DNA of 64,000 nucleotides from Enterovirga aerilata (GCF_013044135.1 NZ_JABEPP010000003.1:558001-622000), one strand, 5' to 3'; shown: positions 1 to 9,232, numbered from the stretch's first letter. The notes: generated by a model not told the origin, from the sequence alone. Numbers and translations: made by a program.

Positions 1-149
1 GCGGGCGCTGGGCCGACCTCGCCGCGCTCGAGCCGGTCCGCGACTACAAGGCGCGCCACGCCTCGACGATGCTGACCTTCGATGCGGTGGTGGAGGCGCT
101 CGACCAGGCGGAGGCGCGCCGGAGCGCCCCGCGCGAGGCCGCCGAATGA
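1..149 (+). CDS. Iron-sulfur cluster assembly scaffold protein (NifU/IscU-like), C-terminal fragment
   Basis: Only the last 48 codons are in the window; the 5' part is off the left edge. The frame ends at the TGA at 147-149. It reads ...WADLAALEPVRDYKARH and then STMLTFDAVVEALDQAE, which I recognise as the C-terminus of the short NifU-like scaffold proteins of alphaproteobacteria, where a last helix follows the cysteine-containing core. The cysteine ligands would lie upstream and cannot be checked. The stop overlaps the next start (ATGA), so it is co-transcribed with yidD, a neighbour it has in many Rhizobiales. Family assignment rests on the tail alone. Confidence 0.72.
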   Translation, partial: GRWADLAALEPVRDYKARHASTMLTFDAVVEALDQAEARRSAPREAAE

Positions 150-472
150 CGGCCGGCAGCCTGGCCGGCGCCGCCGGCCGGCGCCTCGCGACGGGCCTGA
201 TCCGCGCCTACCAGCTCACCTTCTCGGCCGTTGCCGGGCGGACCTGCCGGCATCTTCCCACCTGTTCGGATTACGCGGCCGAGGCGGTGCAGCGGCACGG
301 CGTCTGGCCGGGCGCCTGGATGGCCGCCGCCCGGATCTGCCGCTGCGGGCCGGGCGGCAGCTCGGGCCTCGATTTCGTCTGCGAGGAGCTGCCCGAGCGC
401 GCCGCCTGGTACCTGCCCTGGCGCTACGGCCGGTGGCGGGGCACGAACGCGACGCCGCCCTCCCGGCGCTGA
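146..472 (+). CDS. yidD: Membrane protein insertion efficiency factor YidD
   Basis: A 108-aa protein of the YidD family, which helps YidC insert inner-membrane proteins. The translation has the family's N-terminal amphipathic segment (LIRAYQLTFSAVAGRTCRHLPTCSDYA) split here as LIRAYQLTFSAV and GRTCRHLPTCSDYA, followed by the conserved AVQRHGVWPGAWMAAARICRC stretch. The Cys-rich pattern C-x5-C...C-x-C matches the family. Length is slightly above the usual 70-100 aa because of an Arg/Pro-rich tail. The start ATG at 146 overlaps the upstream stop. It lies beside the scaffold gene rather than in the rpmH-rnpA-yidC locus, as is common in this group. Confidence 0.9.
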   Translation: MTAGSLAGAAGRRLATGLIRAYQLTFSAVAGRTCRHLPTCSDYAAEAVQRHGVWPGAWMAAARICRCGPGGSSGLDFVCEELPERAAWYLPWRYGRWRGTNATPPSRR

Positions 473-488
473 GCCTCGCGGTGCCGGC

Positions 489-1469
489 TCAGGAATTGCC
501 GGCCAGAACCTCGATGTCGCGATCGAGGCCGCTCTCGACCTTGAACTCGCGGGTATAGACACGCCCGTCATGCCGGGCGATGACCATGTATTCGCCCTCG
601 GCGAGGGTGACGGTCGGGAAGGCGCCGATCGCCTCGCGGATCACGTCGCCGCCGGGGGTCAGCACGCTGAACGCCGTGCCCGCGAAGGCCTCGCCGCCCG
701 GTGCGGCGACGAGCTTGAGCGTGACCGTGGCGGCACGGTGGTTCACGGTCGCCTCGGTGAGACGACCGGCCTCGACCTTCAGGTCGACCCGCATGATGGC
801 GTTCGATTCGCCGTAGGTCGAGACGACATGGTAGCTGCCCTCGGGCAGCCGGATGATCTCGCCCGCGCGGACATTGCCGACGACGAGCCGGCCCTCGCTG
901 TCGTTGCCGACGGGAAGGAAGACCGAGAAGCTGAGGCGGTCGGGGCTGATCGGACTGTCCCCGATGGCGCCGGCGAGCTTGAGGGCGCCGCCGTTGACGG
1001 CGAGGCGCTCGGAGGCGCCGCCATTCGAGACGGAGATCCTCCTGGAGGCCGTGGCGAAGCCGTAGGCGACATGCACCGTGTAGCTGCCCGGGGACAGCGA
1101 GATCGTCGGCGCGGCCGCCGTCGATTTCGCGATCAGCTTGGGCCGGGCCTCGACGCCGCTCTCCGCGAAGACGCGCCAGACGAGGCCGGACCGGATGGGC
1201 CGGCCATCGGCCGAGAACACGGCGGCGAGCGACAGATTGGCCGCATCCGCCGCAGGAGCCGGGCCCGGCACGGCGGGCGGAGGCGGCGCGACCCCGATCG
1301 CGCCGCCGGGAAGCGGAATGGTCGGGGCGGCGGCCGGGGGTGGCGGCATCGTGCCGAGGAGGCCGTTGGGCGATGGCGCCGGCCCCGTCAGGCTCTGCGC
1401 CACCGCCGGCTGCGCGAGAAGCCCGAGCAGCGCCGCCGCAATCCCGAACCGCCTGAAACCCATCACCAT
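489..1469 (-). CDS. Exported protein of repeated beta-sandwich-like modules
   Basis: A 326-aa protein of unknown function. Residues 1-25 form a signal peptide (RRFGIAAALLGLLAQPAVAQ), then a Pro/Ala-rich linker (about 26-75). The rest holds at least three related modules, each with a G-x-Y hallmark: PGSYTVHVAYG, EGSYHVVSTYGE and EGEYMVIARHDG. This spacing is like carboxypeptidase-regulatory/CNA-B-type beta sandwiches, so a periplasmic or surface role is likely. Start could be M1 or M3 (MVM). It sits 5 bp downstream of the YfhO-like gene on the same strand, so the two form an operon. Confidence 0.6.
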   Translation of the reverse strand: MVMGFRRFGIAAALLGLLAQPAVAQSLTGPAPSPNGLLGTMPPPPAAAPTIPLPGGAIGVAPPPPAVPGPAPAADAANLSLAAVFSADGRPIRSGLVWRVFAESGVEARPKLIAKSTAAAPTISLSPGSYTVHVAYGFATASRRISVSNGGASERLAVNGGALKLAGAIGDSPISPDRLSFSVFLPVGNDSEGRLVVGNVRAGEIIRLPEGSYHVVSTYGESNAIMRVDLKVEAGRLTEATVNHRAATVTLKLVAAPGGEAFAGTAFSVLTPGGDVIREAIGAFPTVTLAEGEYMVIARHDGRVYTREFKVESGLDRDIEVLAGNS

Positions 1470-1474
1470 TCCGT

Positions 1475-3964
1475 TCAGCGGGTCAGCGTCTCCGCCTCGC
1501 CGTCCTCGTCTTCGATCAGCCCGCTCGCGGCCGAGACCAGGTTCGCGACCGAGAGCGGGCGGAACTGGAACTCGACCCGGTGGCGGCCGGCCGGCACCTC
1601 GACGCCGCGGAAGAGCAGGTTCGCCCGCAGCATCCTGGCCGGCTTGCCGTCCACCGTGACCTCCCAGCCCGGATAATAGATGTCATGCAGGACGACGATG
1701 CTGTTGCGGTCCGTATCCACCTCGAGTGAGACGGCATTGCGGCGATAGCCGGCGACCTTCACGGACCCGACCGCCGGGTCCGGCTCGGTCGCGGTGTCCC
1801 GCACGCCGTAATCGCCCGCGAGCTCCGCGACCTGGTCCGATTCGATGAGCGCCGCCGAGCGACGGTCGAATTCCGGCATCTCCTCCTCGGAGAGCACCTT
1901 CTCCGAATCGACCGGGATCGCATGCGTCGCCAGATAGGCCCGGGGCGCCCCGGGGCTGAGCTGGTACACCCAGATCGGGCCCGAGCCGTAGAGGAGCTTC
2001 GCCCCCGGCAGGCGCGGGAAGTGCCGCGGCAGCTTCTCCACCGGGCGGTCCAGCACGAGATATTCGAGGCCGAGCAGGCTCGCGAGCCGGCAGCGATAGC
2101 CCCGAAAGGTGCCGGGGAACTGGCGCAGGTTCGGATCGGCCGCATTCTCGCCGGGGCCGATCGCGCGCTCGTAATCGGCGAGCCGGAGCGGGTTGTAGCC
2201 GATCGTGTCCTCGAGCCCGAGGACCATCGAGGCGTTCTGCCAGGCGCCGCCGAGCCCGAGGATCTCGACGCGCGGGCGCTCGCCGCGCGCATGGCGCTCG
2301 GCCAGGGCCTGTTTCAGCACCTGCAGGCCGCGGAGCTGCTCCGCCGGAAGCTCGCGGAACACGGCATAGCGCTCCGCCGGCTCGGCGTTGAGCGCCGAGG
2401 CCGCGTTGCGCCACAGGAGCTCGCCGCCCGTGAGGGCGGCGAGGAGCGCGGCCGCGGCCGCGCGCCGGCGCCGGTCGCCGCCGCTCTTCCACAGGAGCCA
2501 GACGAGCGCGCCGGAAAGCGCGAAGCCGAGCGCGATCTCGGTCCCGGCCGCCGCGCCCTGGTTCGCCCTGATCGCGAAGGTGAGCCCGGAGAGAACCGCG
2601 CCCAGGACCGCGGCGATCGCGCAGGCGACCAGGACGGCGGCAAGCGGCGAGCGGCGCATGTCGGCGAAGCGCGGATTGCCCTCGTTCAGGAAGCGATGGA
2701 CCAGGTAGCCGCCCGCGAAGGCGAGCGCGATGTTGATCAGGAAGGTCGCGTCGGCCGGCCGCCGGTAGAGGGCGATGCCGGGCAGGTTGTCGAAGACGAG
2801 CGAGAAGACGGGCGTATAGCGGCCGAGCGCATAGAGCACGGCCGCGATCCCGACGACGAGGAAGAAGCGGAACTCGCGCGCCAGGAGCCGCCCCCCGGCG
2901 AGCCCGTGCCAGAGGATCAGGACCGCCGGGGCCGTGCCGGCGAACAGGTAGTTCGTGGCGCGGTCCGTCCAGGTGCCCTCGACGAGCGAGTGCCAGTCCG
3001 GCCCCCAATAGTCATAGGTCCAGCGCAGCGACCCGAAGACGTTGGCGAAGAGGATGGTCGCGAGGCTCTCGGGCGGCAGCGAGCCCATCGCCGCGACCCC
3101 GAAGCCGAAGGAGGGACGGGTCGAGGTCGCCAGGAGCTGCATCGTAAGGACGACCGGCACGGCCAGCAGCGCCGCTCCGACCAGGCCCGCGGCGAGCAGG
3201 ATGCCGGCCCGCGCCCGCAGATACCCGACCGGGCGGCCGGACAGGACCGCCTGGTGGACGACGACGCCGATCAGCATCAGCCCGGTCAGGAAGGCGACCT
3301 GGTCGCGCCCGACGACCATGGTGCTCGCCACCGCGGCGAAGAGGCAGGCGAGGAGGTAGGAGCGGCGGTCGAGCGCCTCCTCCAGCAGCAGGAGGGCGAG
3401 CGGGAAGATCCCGTAGCCGAAGATCATGCCCGTATGCTGCAGGCGCGCCGAGGCGGAGCCGCCCAGCACGAAGATCGCGGCCGCCACGAAGGCGCCCTCG
3501 GGCCGCCAGCCGCGCCGGGCGAAGAGCGCGAGCATGGCGAGCGCCCCGGGCAGGAAATGGGCGAAGACCACGGCGTCGAAGAGCTGCATGGAGGGCTGCG
3601 GCACGAGCCAGCCGAAGAGCAGCATCGTCGGGGTGAAGAGGAGCGATTGCGGGTCGGCCACGGCCGGATGCCCGCTGAAATGGTACGGGTTCCAGAGCGG
3701 CAGCTCGCCATGGGCCAGCGCTTCGCCCAGATAGCGGAGCATCGGGTAGAAGTGGTTCTTGGAATCCCACGGGACGACGCTTCCGGTCAGCGGCCAGGCG
3801 AGCGCGGCGCAGGTCCAGAAGGCGAGGACGGCCGCGATCGCGAGCGCCCATTGCCGGCGCGTCCAGGCGCCGGAGATGCGGCGCGGCTCGACCACCAAGG
3901 CGGTCGCGGCATCGGCGTCGGTCGCGACTGTGCCGCCGGCCGGTCCGAGATATTCAGCACGCAT
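1475..3964 (-). CDS. YfhO-like multispanning membrane protein
   Basis: An 829-aa membrane protein. After a short cytoplasmic N-terminus the first membrane segment is WALAIAAVLAFWTCAALAWP, followed by the luminal motif VPWDSKNHFYPMLRYLG and PLWNPYHFSGHP, typical of YfhO/GT-C-like proteins that handle lipid-linked sugars. About a dozen further hydrophobic segments follow, then a soluble C-terminal domain ending in a YYPGWEVTVDGK module (about residues 750-780), the usual YfhO C-terminal signature. I start at the ATG (cat at 3962-3964), because the frame upstream has low-complexity Arg-rich translation and overlaps the divergent nitroreductase region. The exact substrate is unknown. Confidence 0.84.
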   Translation of the reverse strand: MRAEYLGPAGGTVATDADAATALVVEPRRISGAWTRRQWALAIAAVLAFWTCAALAWPLTGSVVPWDSKNHFYPMLRYLGEALAHGELPLWNPYHFSGHPAVADPQSLLFTPTMLLFGWLVPQPSMQLFDAVVFAHFLPGALAMLALFARRGWRPEGAFVAAAIFVLGGSASARLQHTGMIFGYGIFPLALLLLEEALDRRSYLLACLFAAVASTMVVGRDQVAFLTGLMLIGVVVHQAVLSGRPVGYLRARAGILLAAGLVGAALLAVPVVLTMQLLATSTRPSFGFGVAAMGSLPPESLATILFANVFGSLRWTYDYWGPDWHSLVEGTWTDRATNYLFAGTAPAVLILWHGLAGGRLLAREFRFFLVVGIAAVLYALGRYTPVFSLVFDNLPGIALYRRPADATFLINIALAFAGGYLVHRFLNEGNPRFADMRRSPLAAVLVACAIAAVLGAVLSGLTFAIRANQGAAAGTEIALGFALSGALVWLLWKSGGDRRRRAAAAALLAALTGGELLWRNAASALNAEPAERYAVFRELPAEQLRGLQVLKQALAERHARGERPRVEILGLGGAWQNASMVLGLEDTIGYNPLRLADYERAIGPGENAADPNLRQFPGTFRGYRCRLASLLGLEYLVLDRPVEKLPRHFPRLPGAKLLYGSGPIWVYQLSPGAPRAYLATHAIPVDSEKVLSEEEMPEFDRRSAALIESDQVAELAGDYGVRDTATEPDPAVGSVKVAGYRRNAVSLEVDTDRNSIVVLHDIYYPGWEVTVDGKPARMLRANLLFRGVEVPAGRHRVEFQFRPLSVANLVSAASGLIEDEDGEAETLTR

Positions 3965-4261
3965 CGAAGGGTGACGCCGTGACGGAGGAGGCCCCTGGCC
4001 GGCGCGCGGCGATGGCCCGCTGCGGCATGGCCCGGCGCGGAAGCCGCGCCGGCTGAAACGCGTTTGACACCTGACATCCCCCGCGGCGCCGCCGACCTCT
4101 CCGCCCGCTCGCGCCGGGTGCCTGTCCGATCCGGTTTGATCTCTACCGGGGACAAGTGGCAGGGAGATGGCGGACTCGTGTTCTCGGCCCGGCCCGCGGC
4201 TGACCTGATGGTTCTGTCCCGCGAGCCGCCTCTTCCCTGCTCCCTCTCGGCTGAAGGCAGA

Positions 4262-4825
4262 ATGAACGAACAATTGGCTCTTCTGGCGCGGCGCCGCTCG
4301 GTGCCGCCCCACCTGATGACCGGTCCCGGTCCCGACGAGGCGGAGCTCGAGGCGCTGCTCACCATCGCGGCCCGCGTCCCCGACCACGGCAAGCTCGCGC
4401 CCTGGCGCTTCATCGTGATCGCGGGCGAGGCCCGCCATCGCATCGGGGAGGCGATCGCGGCGGCCTTCCAGGCCGACGAGCCCGGCGCCGATCCCGAGCG
4501 CGTGGCGACCGAGCGGAACCGGCTCGCGCGGGCGCCGCTCGTCGTCGCGGTCGTCTCGGCCGCCCGGCCGCACGTGAAGATCCCGGAATGGGAGCAGGTC
4601 CTGTCGGCCGGCGCGGTCTGCATGAACCTCGTCGTCGCCGCGAACCTCCTCGGCTACGCCACCGCCTGGCTGACCGAATGGTACGGGTTCGACCGCCGGG
4701 TGCTCGATGTGCTCGGGCTCAGGGCGCACGAGCGGCTCGCCGGGTTCATCCATATCGGCCGGGCGAGCGAGGTGCCGGCCGACCGTCAGCGCCCGGCGCT
4801 TTCGGACATCGTCACCCGCCTCTGA
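4262..4825 (+). CDS. Nitroreductase-family FMN oxidoreductase
   Basis: A 187-aa protein of the small single-domain nitroreductase class (YdjA-like). The N-terminal LLARRRSVPPHLMTG replaces the usual RRS flavin-binding start, and ARVPDHGKLAPWRFIVI is the conserved block in which H and PWRF contact FMN. The C-terminal half has GAVCMNLVVAANLLGY and W-LTEWYGFD, expected for the dimer interface. Start at ATG 4262 gives the usual family length; the frame is open about 200 bp further upstream but lacks family residues. It is 9 bp upstream of the flavin reductase gene, suggesting a flavin-dependent redox operon. Substrate not predictable. Confidence 0.86.
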   Translation: MNEQLALLARRRSVPPHLMTGPGPDEAELEALLTIAARVPDHGKLAPWRFIVIAGEARHRIGEAIAAAFQADEPGADPERVATERNRLARAPLVVAVVSAARPHVKIPEWEQVLSAGAVCMNLVVAANLLGYATAWLTEWYGFDRRVLDVLGLRAHERLAGFIHIGRASEVPADRQRPALSDIVTRL

Positions 4826-4834
4826 GGGGCCCCC

Positions 4835-5446
4835 ATGTTCTACGACGCGACAAAGAACGACCACGGCCTGCGCCACAACCCGATGAAGGCGCTGATCGGC
4901 CCGCGGCCGATCGGCTGGATCTCGGCCCTGAACGCCAGGGGCGAGGTGAACCTGTCGCCCTATTCCTTCTTCAATGCGGTGGCGGAGAACCCCTTCATCG
5001 TGGCCTTCTCGTCGAACGGCTACAAGGACGCGGTCGCCTTCGTGGACGAGACGAAGGAGTTCGTCTGCAGCCTCGCGACCTGGGACACGCGCGAGGCCAT
5101 GAACCTCACCTCGGCGCCGCTCGCGCGCGGCGAGAGCGAATTCGCCTTCGCGGGCCTCACCCAGGCGCCCTCGCGCCTCGTGAAGCCGCCGCGTGTGGCC
5201 GAGGCGCCGGCCGCGCTCGAATGCCAGTGGCTGCGCACCATCCAGCTCGAGGACCGGGACGGCCGCAGGATGGAGCAGTACCTCGTCCTCGGCCAGGTGA
5301 TCGGCGTCCATATCGACGACCGCTTCGTCAAGGACGGGCTCGTCGACACCGCCGCCATGCGGCCGATCATGCGGGGCGGCTACATGGATTACTTCGTCGC
5401 GACGCCGGAGACGAAGTTCTCCATCCAGCGCCCCAAGGGCGCCTGA
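4835..5446 (+). CDS. Flavin reductase family protein (FMN-binding split barrel)
   Basis: A 203-aa protein with the split-barrel signature: LIGPRPIGWISALNARGEVNLSPYS near residues 20-45 (seen as GPRPIGWISALN and GEVNLSPYSFFNAV), followed by a strand FVCSLATWD and the C-terminal GGYMDYFVATPETKF. This branch includes FMN-dependent reductases that supply reduced flavin to monooxygenases, or act on their own. It follows the nitroreductase by 9 bp. Its last 58 bp overlap the 3' end of the convergent HpcH/HpaI-like gene, which is unusual and confirmed by both stops. Confidence 0.88.
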   Translation: MFYDATKNDHGLRHNPMKALIGPRPIGWISALNARGEVNLSPYSFFNAVAENPFIVAFSSNGYKDAVAFVDETKEFVCSLATWDTREAMNLTSAPLARGESEFAFAGLTQAPSRLVKPPRVAEAPAALECQWLRTIQLEDRDGRRMEQYLVLGQVIGVHIDDRFVKDGLVDTAAMRPIMRGGYMDYFVATPETKFSIQRPKGA

Positions 5447-6120
5447 GGGTCGAGGCGCCTCAGCACCGCGGCCTCGTCCGGGCTCAGCGCGAGCTTTGCC
5501 GAGAACCCGTCCCGCCGGGCGCGCGCGGCCTCGCCCGCGAAGGCGTCGAGATCCGGGAGGGCCGGGCCGGCCGAGTCGATGGCCGGGACGCCGGCCGCTG
5601 CGGCCGCGACGACCACGGCCGCGCGGATCGCTGCCAGCGGTTCGGGCAGGCGCGCCGCTCCCGCGCTCGCGCAGCCGAGATCGCGAGCCAGCGCCGCGAA
5701 GTCGTAGGAGATCCCGGCGAGCCTCGGCCCGGTCTCGGCGAGCGACGGGAGGGCGAGCGCGCCGCGCGCGCTCTCGACGCAGGCGACGATCCGGGTGCCC
5801 CGGTCGGGAAGGCCGAGCTCGGCCTCGATCACGGCGAGGCGGGCGGCGAGCCGCTCGGCATCGGCCCGGCCGACCGCGTCCCGCAGCCAGATCCCGTCCG
5901 GTCCGGCCGGCATGGCGGCCGCGAGCTCGTCGGCGCCGCCCCGTTCGAGCGACTGGATGCGCATGAAGACCGGGGCCCCCGGGGCGCCGGCCCGCACCCG
6001 CCCGAGCGCCGCGGCAGGGTCGCCCCCGCGCCACTGGTCGATCACGAACAGGTCGGGTCGGACCCGGAGCGCGTCCTCGATCCGGGGGCTCTCGGCGGCG
6101 ATGAGGAGGGCGGCGCGCAT
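5389..6120 (-). CDS. HpcH/HpaI aldolase / CitE-like lyase family protein, divergent
   Basis: A 243-aa TIM-barrel candidate. The stretch TRIVACVESARGALALPSLA and PRLAGISYDFAALARDLG matches the CitE/HpcH pattern in which an E at the end of a strand binds the metal and the following D region closes the site. The N-terminus (MRAALLIAAESPRIEDAL) is short compared with typical CitE proteins, and the usual VILDLEDAV motif is replaced by LFVIDQWRGGD, so catalysis is uncertain. Start chosen at ATG (cat 6118-6120), since twelve upstream codons look like leader. It converges on and overlaps the flavin reductase gene. Confidence 0.58.
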   Translation of the reverse strand: MRAALLIAAESPRIEDALRVRPDLFVIDQWRGGDPAAALGRVRAGAPGAPVFMRIQSLERGGADELAAAMPAGPDGIWLRDAVGRADAERLAARLAVIEAELGLPDRGTRIVACVESARGALALPSLAETGPRLAGISYDFAALARDLGCASAGAARLPEPLAAIRAAVVVAAAAAGVPAIDSAGPALPDLDAFAGEAARARRDGFSAKLALSPDEAAVLRRLDPQAPLGRWMENFVSGVATK

Positions 6121-6236
6121 CGTCCCAGGATGAGCGGCCGGAGCGGCCCGTGCCAAGCCCGATCCCGCGGGTTGAGGCTTCGTTTACCATAAGGCCGCAA
6201 GGTCGGGCTCTCCATCCGAGGCGGCGCCCCCGATCG

Positions 6237-7241
6237 ATGTTCCTGTTCACGACGCCCGCCGAACCCCGCGCGAGCGCAGCCGCGACGCCGGTCGTCGACG
6301 CCATCCGCCAGGGCGCGGAGCAGACCGGCACGAGCTTCGAGTACCTCCTCTCGACGGCGCGGCGGGAATCGGCCCTCGACCCCGCGGCCCGGGCCGCGAC
6401 CTCCTCGGCCGCGGGGCTGTTCCAGTTCGTCGAGCAGACCTGGCTCGGGCTGATGAAGAGCGAGGGCGGCCGGCTCGGGCTCTCCGACCTCTCGGCCGCG
6501 ATCACGGCGCGCGGCGACGGCACCTATGCGGTCCCGGACGGCTCGGCGCGGGAGGCCATCCTGAAGCTGCGGGAGGATCCGCGCCTCGCCTCCATGATGG
6601 CCGGGGCGCTGACGCAGCAGAACCGCCAGGCGCTGGCGGCCGCGACCGGCCGCGAGCCCAGCGGCGGCGAACTCTACATGGCGCATCTCCTCGGCGCCCG
6701 CGGCGCGACGGACCTGATCCGGACGGCGAGCCGGAACCCGGAGCGCCCGGTCGCACCCGACATGCCCGAGGCGGCGGCCGCGAACCGCCCGATCTTCTTC
6801 GACCGCACCGGCAGGGCGCGCAGCGCCGGCGAGCTCTACGCGCTGCTCGGCGCCGCCGCCGGTCCGGCGCCGGTCCCGACCCCGCCCGGCGCGCCGCGCA
6901 CCATCACGGCGACGGGCCAGCCCGCCGTCACCCGCACCGGGGAGGGGCCGCCGCTGCACGGGCTGTTCCGCAACGACGTGCGGACTGGTCCGGTCTCGGA
7001 TGCCGTCGCCAAGCTTTGGCGCGTGAACCGCGGCGCCGGGGAGCAGCGCGCCGCCTTCGGCTATTTCCCGCGCGGGGACGGCGCCGAGGTCGCCCTCGCG
7101 GCCGAGCCGGAGGCGGCCGTCTCGACGGGGAGCCTGCCTGTGGCGGGGATCCCGGCCGAGGTGCCGCTTCCCCCGCCGCGGCCGCGCGCCGCCGGCCCGG
7201 CCGCGAATGCGCGCCTCGCCACGACGGGCCTGCCGAGATGA
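6237..7241 (+). CDS. Lytic transglycosylase-like (flagellar-type muramidase) protein
   Basis: A 334-aa protein. Residues about 14-60 (VVDAIRQGAEQTGTSFEYLL, then TARRESALDP) carry the catalytic Glu context of soluble lytic transglycosylases (xRExSxx), followed by SSAAGLFQFVEQTW, equivalent to the S-x-GLMQ motif of the fold. A Pro/Ala-rich tail follows (from about residue 200), with no C-terminal domain recognised. There is no clear signal peptide at ATG 6237; a longer N-terminus from 6150 adds Arg-rich residues only. The stop overlaps the DUF2336 start (ATGA). Related proteins in this order are cell-wall remodelling enzymes; exact target unknown. Confidence 0.7.
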   Translation: MFLFTTPAEPRASAAATPVVDAIRQGAEQTGTSFEYLLSTARRESALDPAARAATSSAAGLFQFVEQTWLGLMKSEGGRLGLSDLSAAITARGDGTYAVPDGSAREAILKLREDPRLASMMAGALTQQNRQALAAATGREPSGGELYMAHLLGARGATDLIRTASRNPERPVAPDMPEAAAANRPIFFDRTGRARSAGELYALLGAAAGPAPVPTPPGAPRTITATGQPAVTRTGEGPPLHGLFRNDVRTGPVSDAVAKLWRVNRGAGEQRAAFGYFPRGDGAEVALAAEPEAAVSTGSLPVAGIPAEVPLPPPRPRAAGPAANARLATTGLPR

Positions 7242-8452
7242 TCGTGCGCCGCTTCCTGCTCTGGGCGCGCAGCGCCTCCCCCGGCCATCGCGCCGAGGCG
7301 ACGGGCGCGCTCGCCCGCGCCTTCCTCTACTCGGACCTTTCGGAGGCCGACCGCTGGGAGGCCGAGACCGCGCTCACGGCCATGCTCGACGATCCCTCCG
7401 CGATCGTCCGCCGGGCCATGGCCGAGAGCCTCGCCGCCTCGCCTGACGCGCCGCGCCACATCATGGTGGCGCTCGCGGCGGATGCGCCCGAGGTGGCCGA
7501 ACTCGTGCTCGCGCGCTCGCCGGTCCTGATCGACGCGGATCTGGTCGATGCGGCCGCGATCGGCGACGATCGCGTCCAGTGCGCCATCGCCTCGCGGGCA
7601 CCTCTCTCGCGCCCGGTCGCGGCCGCGCTGGGCGAGATCGGGCGCCGGCCGGCGCTCGTGCGGCTCGCCAGGAATCGCGGCGCCGATATCGGCCATTCGA
7701 CGCTCGTCCGCATGGTCGAGCGACACGGCGACCACGCGCCGCTCCGCGAGACGCTTCTCGCCCGTCCGGACCTGCCGGTCGACATCGCCCAGGCGATCGC
7801 GGCCGCGCTGGCGCGAGCCCTGGAAAGCTTCGTGGTGGGCTGCGGTTGGCTGAGCCCGGAGCGCTCCGGCCGCATCACCCGCGAGGCCTGCGAGCGCACC
7901 ACGGTCGCGCTCTCGGCGCAGTCGGAGCGAGACGAGGTCGGCCGGCTCGTCGCCTATCTGCGCGAGTCCCAGCAGCTCACGCCCGCCCTCATGCTGCGGG
8001 CGATCCTGTCGGGCGAGCTGGCCTTCGTCGAGGCGGCCTTCTGCGAGCTCACCGAGGTCTCGCCCAAGCGCGTCGCCGGCTTCTGCCGCGAGCCGGGCGG
8101 GCACGGATTCCGCGCCATGTTCGCGAAGGCCGGCCTGCCCGCCGCGCTCCGCCCGGCCTTCGAGGCCGCGCTCGCGGCCCTGCGGGGCGGCACCGCCGCC
8201 GCCCGGCCCGCCGGGGCCAGGCTGTCGCGCGGCGTGATCGAGCGCGCGCTCGCCGCCTGCAGCGACCTGCCGCCCGACCAGGCCGGACGCCTCGTCGCGC
8301 TGCTGCGGCGCTTCGAGGTCGAGGCGGCGCGCGAGGAAGCCCGGCTCATCGCCGACGAGCTCGCGGACGAGGCCGCGCTGGACATCGTCATGCGGCACGC
8401 CCCCGAGATCCTGCTGGAAGGGCCCGAATCCCCCTCCTCGATGGCCGCCTGA
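7238..8452 (+). CDS. DUF2336 domain-containing protein
   Basis: A 404-aa, all-helical protein of the alphaproteobacterial DUF2336 family. Visible family features are the N-terminal repeats YSDLSEADRWEAETALTAML and DDPSAIVRRAMAESLAAS (HEAT-like), ALAADAPEVAELVLARSPVL, and the later LRESQQLTPALMLRAILSGE. No membrane segment or enzyme motif. Function of the family is unclear; some members are linked to cell-cycle or regulatory modules. It overlaps the transglycosylase gene by 4 bp and ends 6 bp from the convergent nadK stop. Confidence 0.8.
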   Translation: MIVRRFLLWARSASPGHRAEATGALARAFLYSDLSEADRWEAETALTAMLDDPSAIVRRAMAESLAASPDAPRHIMVALAADAPEVAELVLARSPVLIDADLVDAAAIGDDRVQCAIASRAPLSRPVAAALGEIGRRPALVRLARNRGADIGHSTLVRMVERHGDHAPLRETLLARPDLPVDIAQAIAAALARALESFVVGCGWLSPERSGRITREACERTTVALSAQSERDEVGRLVAYLRESQQLTPALMLRAILSGELAFVEAAFCELTEVSPKRVAGFCREPGGHGFRAMFAKAGLPAALRPAFEAALAALRGGTAAARPAGARLSRGVIERALAACSDLPPDQAGRLVALLRRFEVEAAREEARLIADELADEAALDIVMRHAPEILLEGPESPSSMAA

Positions 8453-8458
8453 AGCGGG

Positions 8459-9232
8459 TCAGTACCCGAACTGCTCGACGAGGATGCGCTCCTCGAGCCC
8501 GTGGCCGGGATCGTGCAGCATCACGAGGTCGATCGTGTAGTCGAGCGACGCGCTCACGCAGGCGACGCGCCGGAACTCGGTATGGTCCGCGACCGCGCTC
8601 ACCGGCCGGAGCTCCGGGTCGATGACGTTGATCGTGATCCGCGCGCGGTCGGGCAGGAGCGCGCCGCGCCAGCGCCGCGGCCGGAAGGCCGAAATCGGGG
8701 TCAGCGCGAGGAGCGGGGCGTTGAGCGGCAGGATCGGCCCGTTCACGGACAGGTTGTACGCCGTCGAGCCGAAGGGCGTCGCGAGCAGGATGCCGTCGGC
8801 GACGAGCTCCTGCAGCCGCACCTTGCCGTCCACCTCCACCCTCAGCTTCGCCGCCTGGTGCGTCTGGCGCAGCATGGAGACTTCGTTGATGGCGTAGGCC
8901 GTGTGGCGCTCGCCCTGCACGTCGCGCACGTCCATGAGCAGGGGGTGGACGACGCTGCGCTGGGCGGCTCCGAGACGCTCGACCAGGCCCTCCGGCCTGA
9001 ACTCGTTCATCAGGAAGCCGACCGAGCCCTTGTTCATGCCGTAGACGGGCTTCGCCTGGCCCATGAAGCGGTGCAGGGTCTGCAGCATGAGCCCGTCGCC
9101 CCCGAGCGCGACGACGATCTCGGCCTTGTCTGGCGGGACGGACGGATAGCGGGCCGAAAGGTCGGCGAGCGCGGCCTGCGCGTCCGGCGTCGGGCTCGCC
9201 ACGAAGCCGATTGTGATGTCCCGGCCGGTCAT
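8459..9232 (-). CDS. nadK: NAD kinase
   Basis: A 257-aa NAD kinase that phosphorylates NAD to NADP. The nucleotide motif [15 protein letters not shown] (GGDG, about residues 44-47) and the NE/D motif [10 protein letters not shown] are present. The glycine-rich loop [21 protein letters not shown], here read as [12 protein letters not shown] plus NGPILPL, matches short Gram-negative NAD kinases. Length is normal. The gene is alone on its strand, with 158 bp of featureless GC-rich DNA between its start and the end of the metallo-beta-lactamase gene upstream. Confidence 0.93.
   Translation of the reverse strand: MTGRDITIGFVASPTPDAQAALADLSARYPSVPPDKAEIVVALGGDGLMLQTLHRFMGQAKPVYGMNKGSVGFLMNEFRPEGLVERLGAAQRSVVHPLLMDVRDVQGERHTAYAINEVSMLRQTHQAAKLRVEVDGKVRLQELVADGILLATPFGSTAYNLSVNGPILPLNAPLLALTPISAFRPRRWRGALLPDRARITINVIDPELRPVSAVADHTEFRRVACVSASLDYTIDLVMLHDPGHGLEERILVEQFGY

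Noticed and set aside
1922-3982. 686-codon plus-strand frame opposite the YfhO-like gene.
   Set aside because: Composition is Glu/Arg/Gly-rich without structure; opposite strand is clearly coding.
1475-6523. A 1682-codon continuous minus-strand frame.
   Set aside because: Only its last 829 codons (to 3964) code for the YfhO-like protein. The rest crosses the nitroreductase, flavin reductase and lyase genes and translates to Arg/Gly/Ala-rich sequence; it stays open because the DNA is GC-rich.
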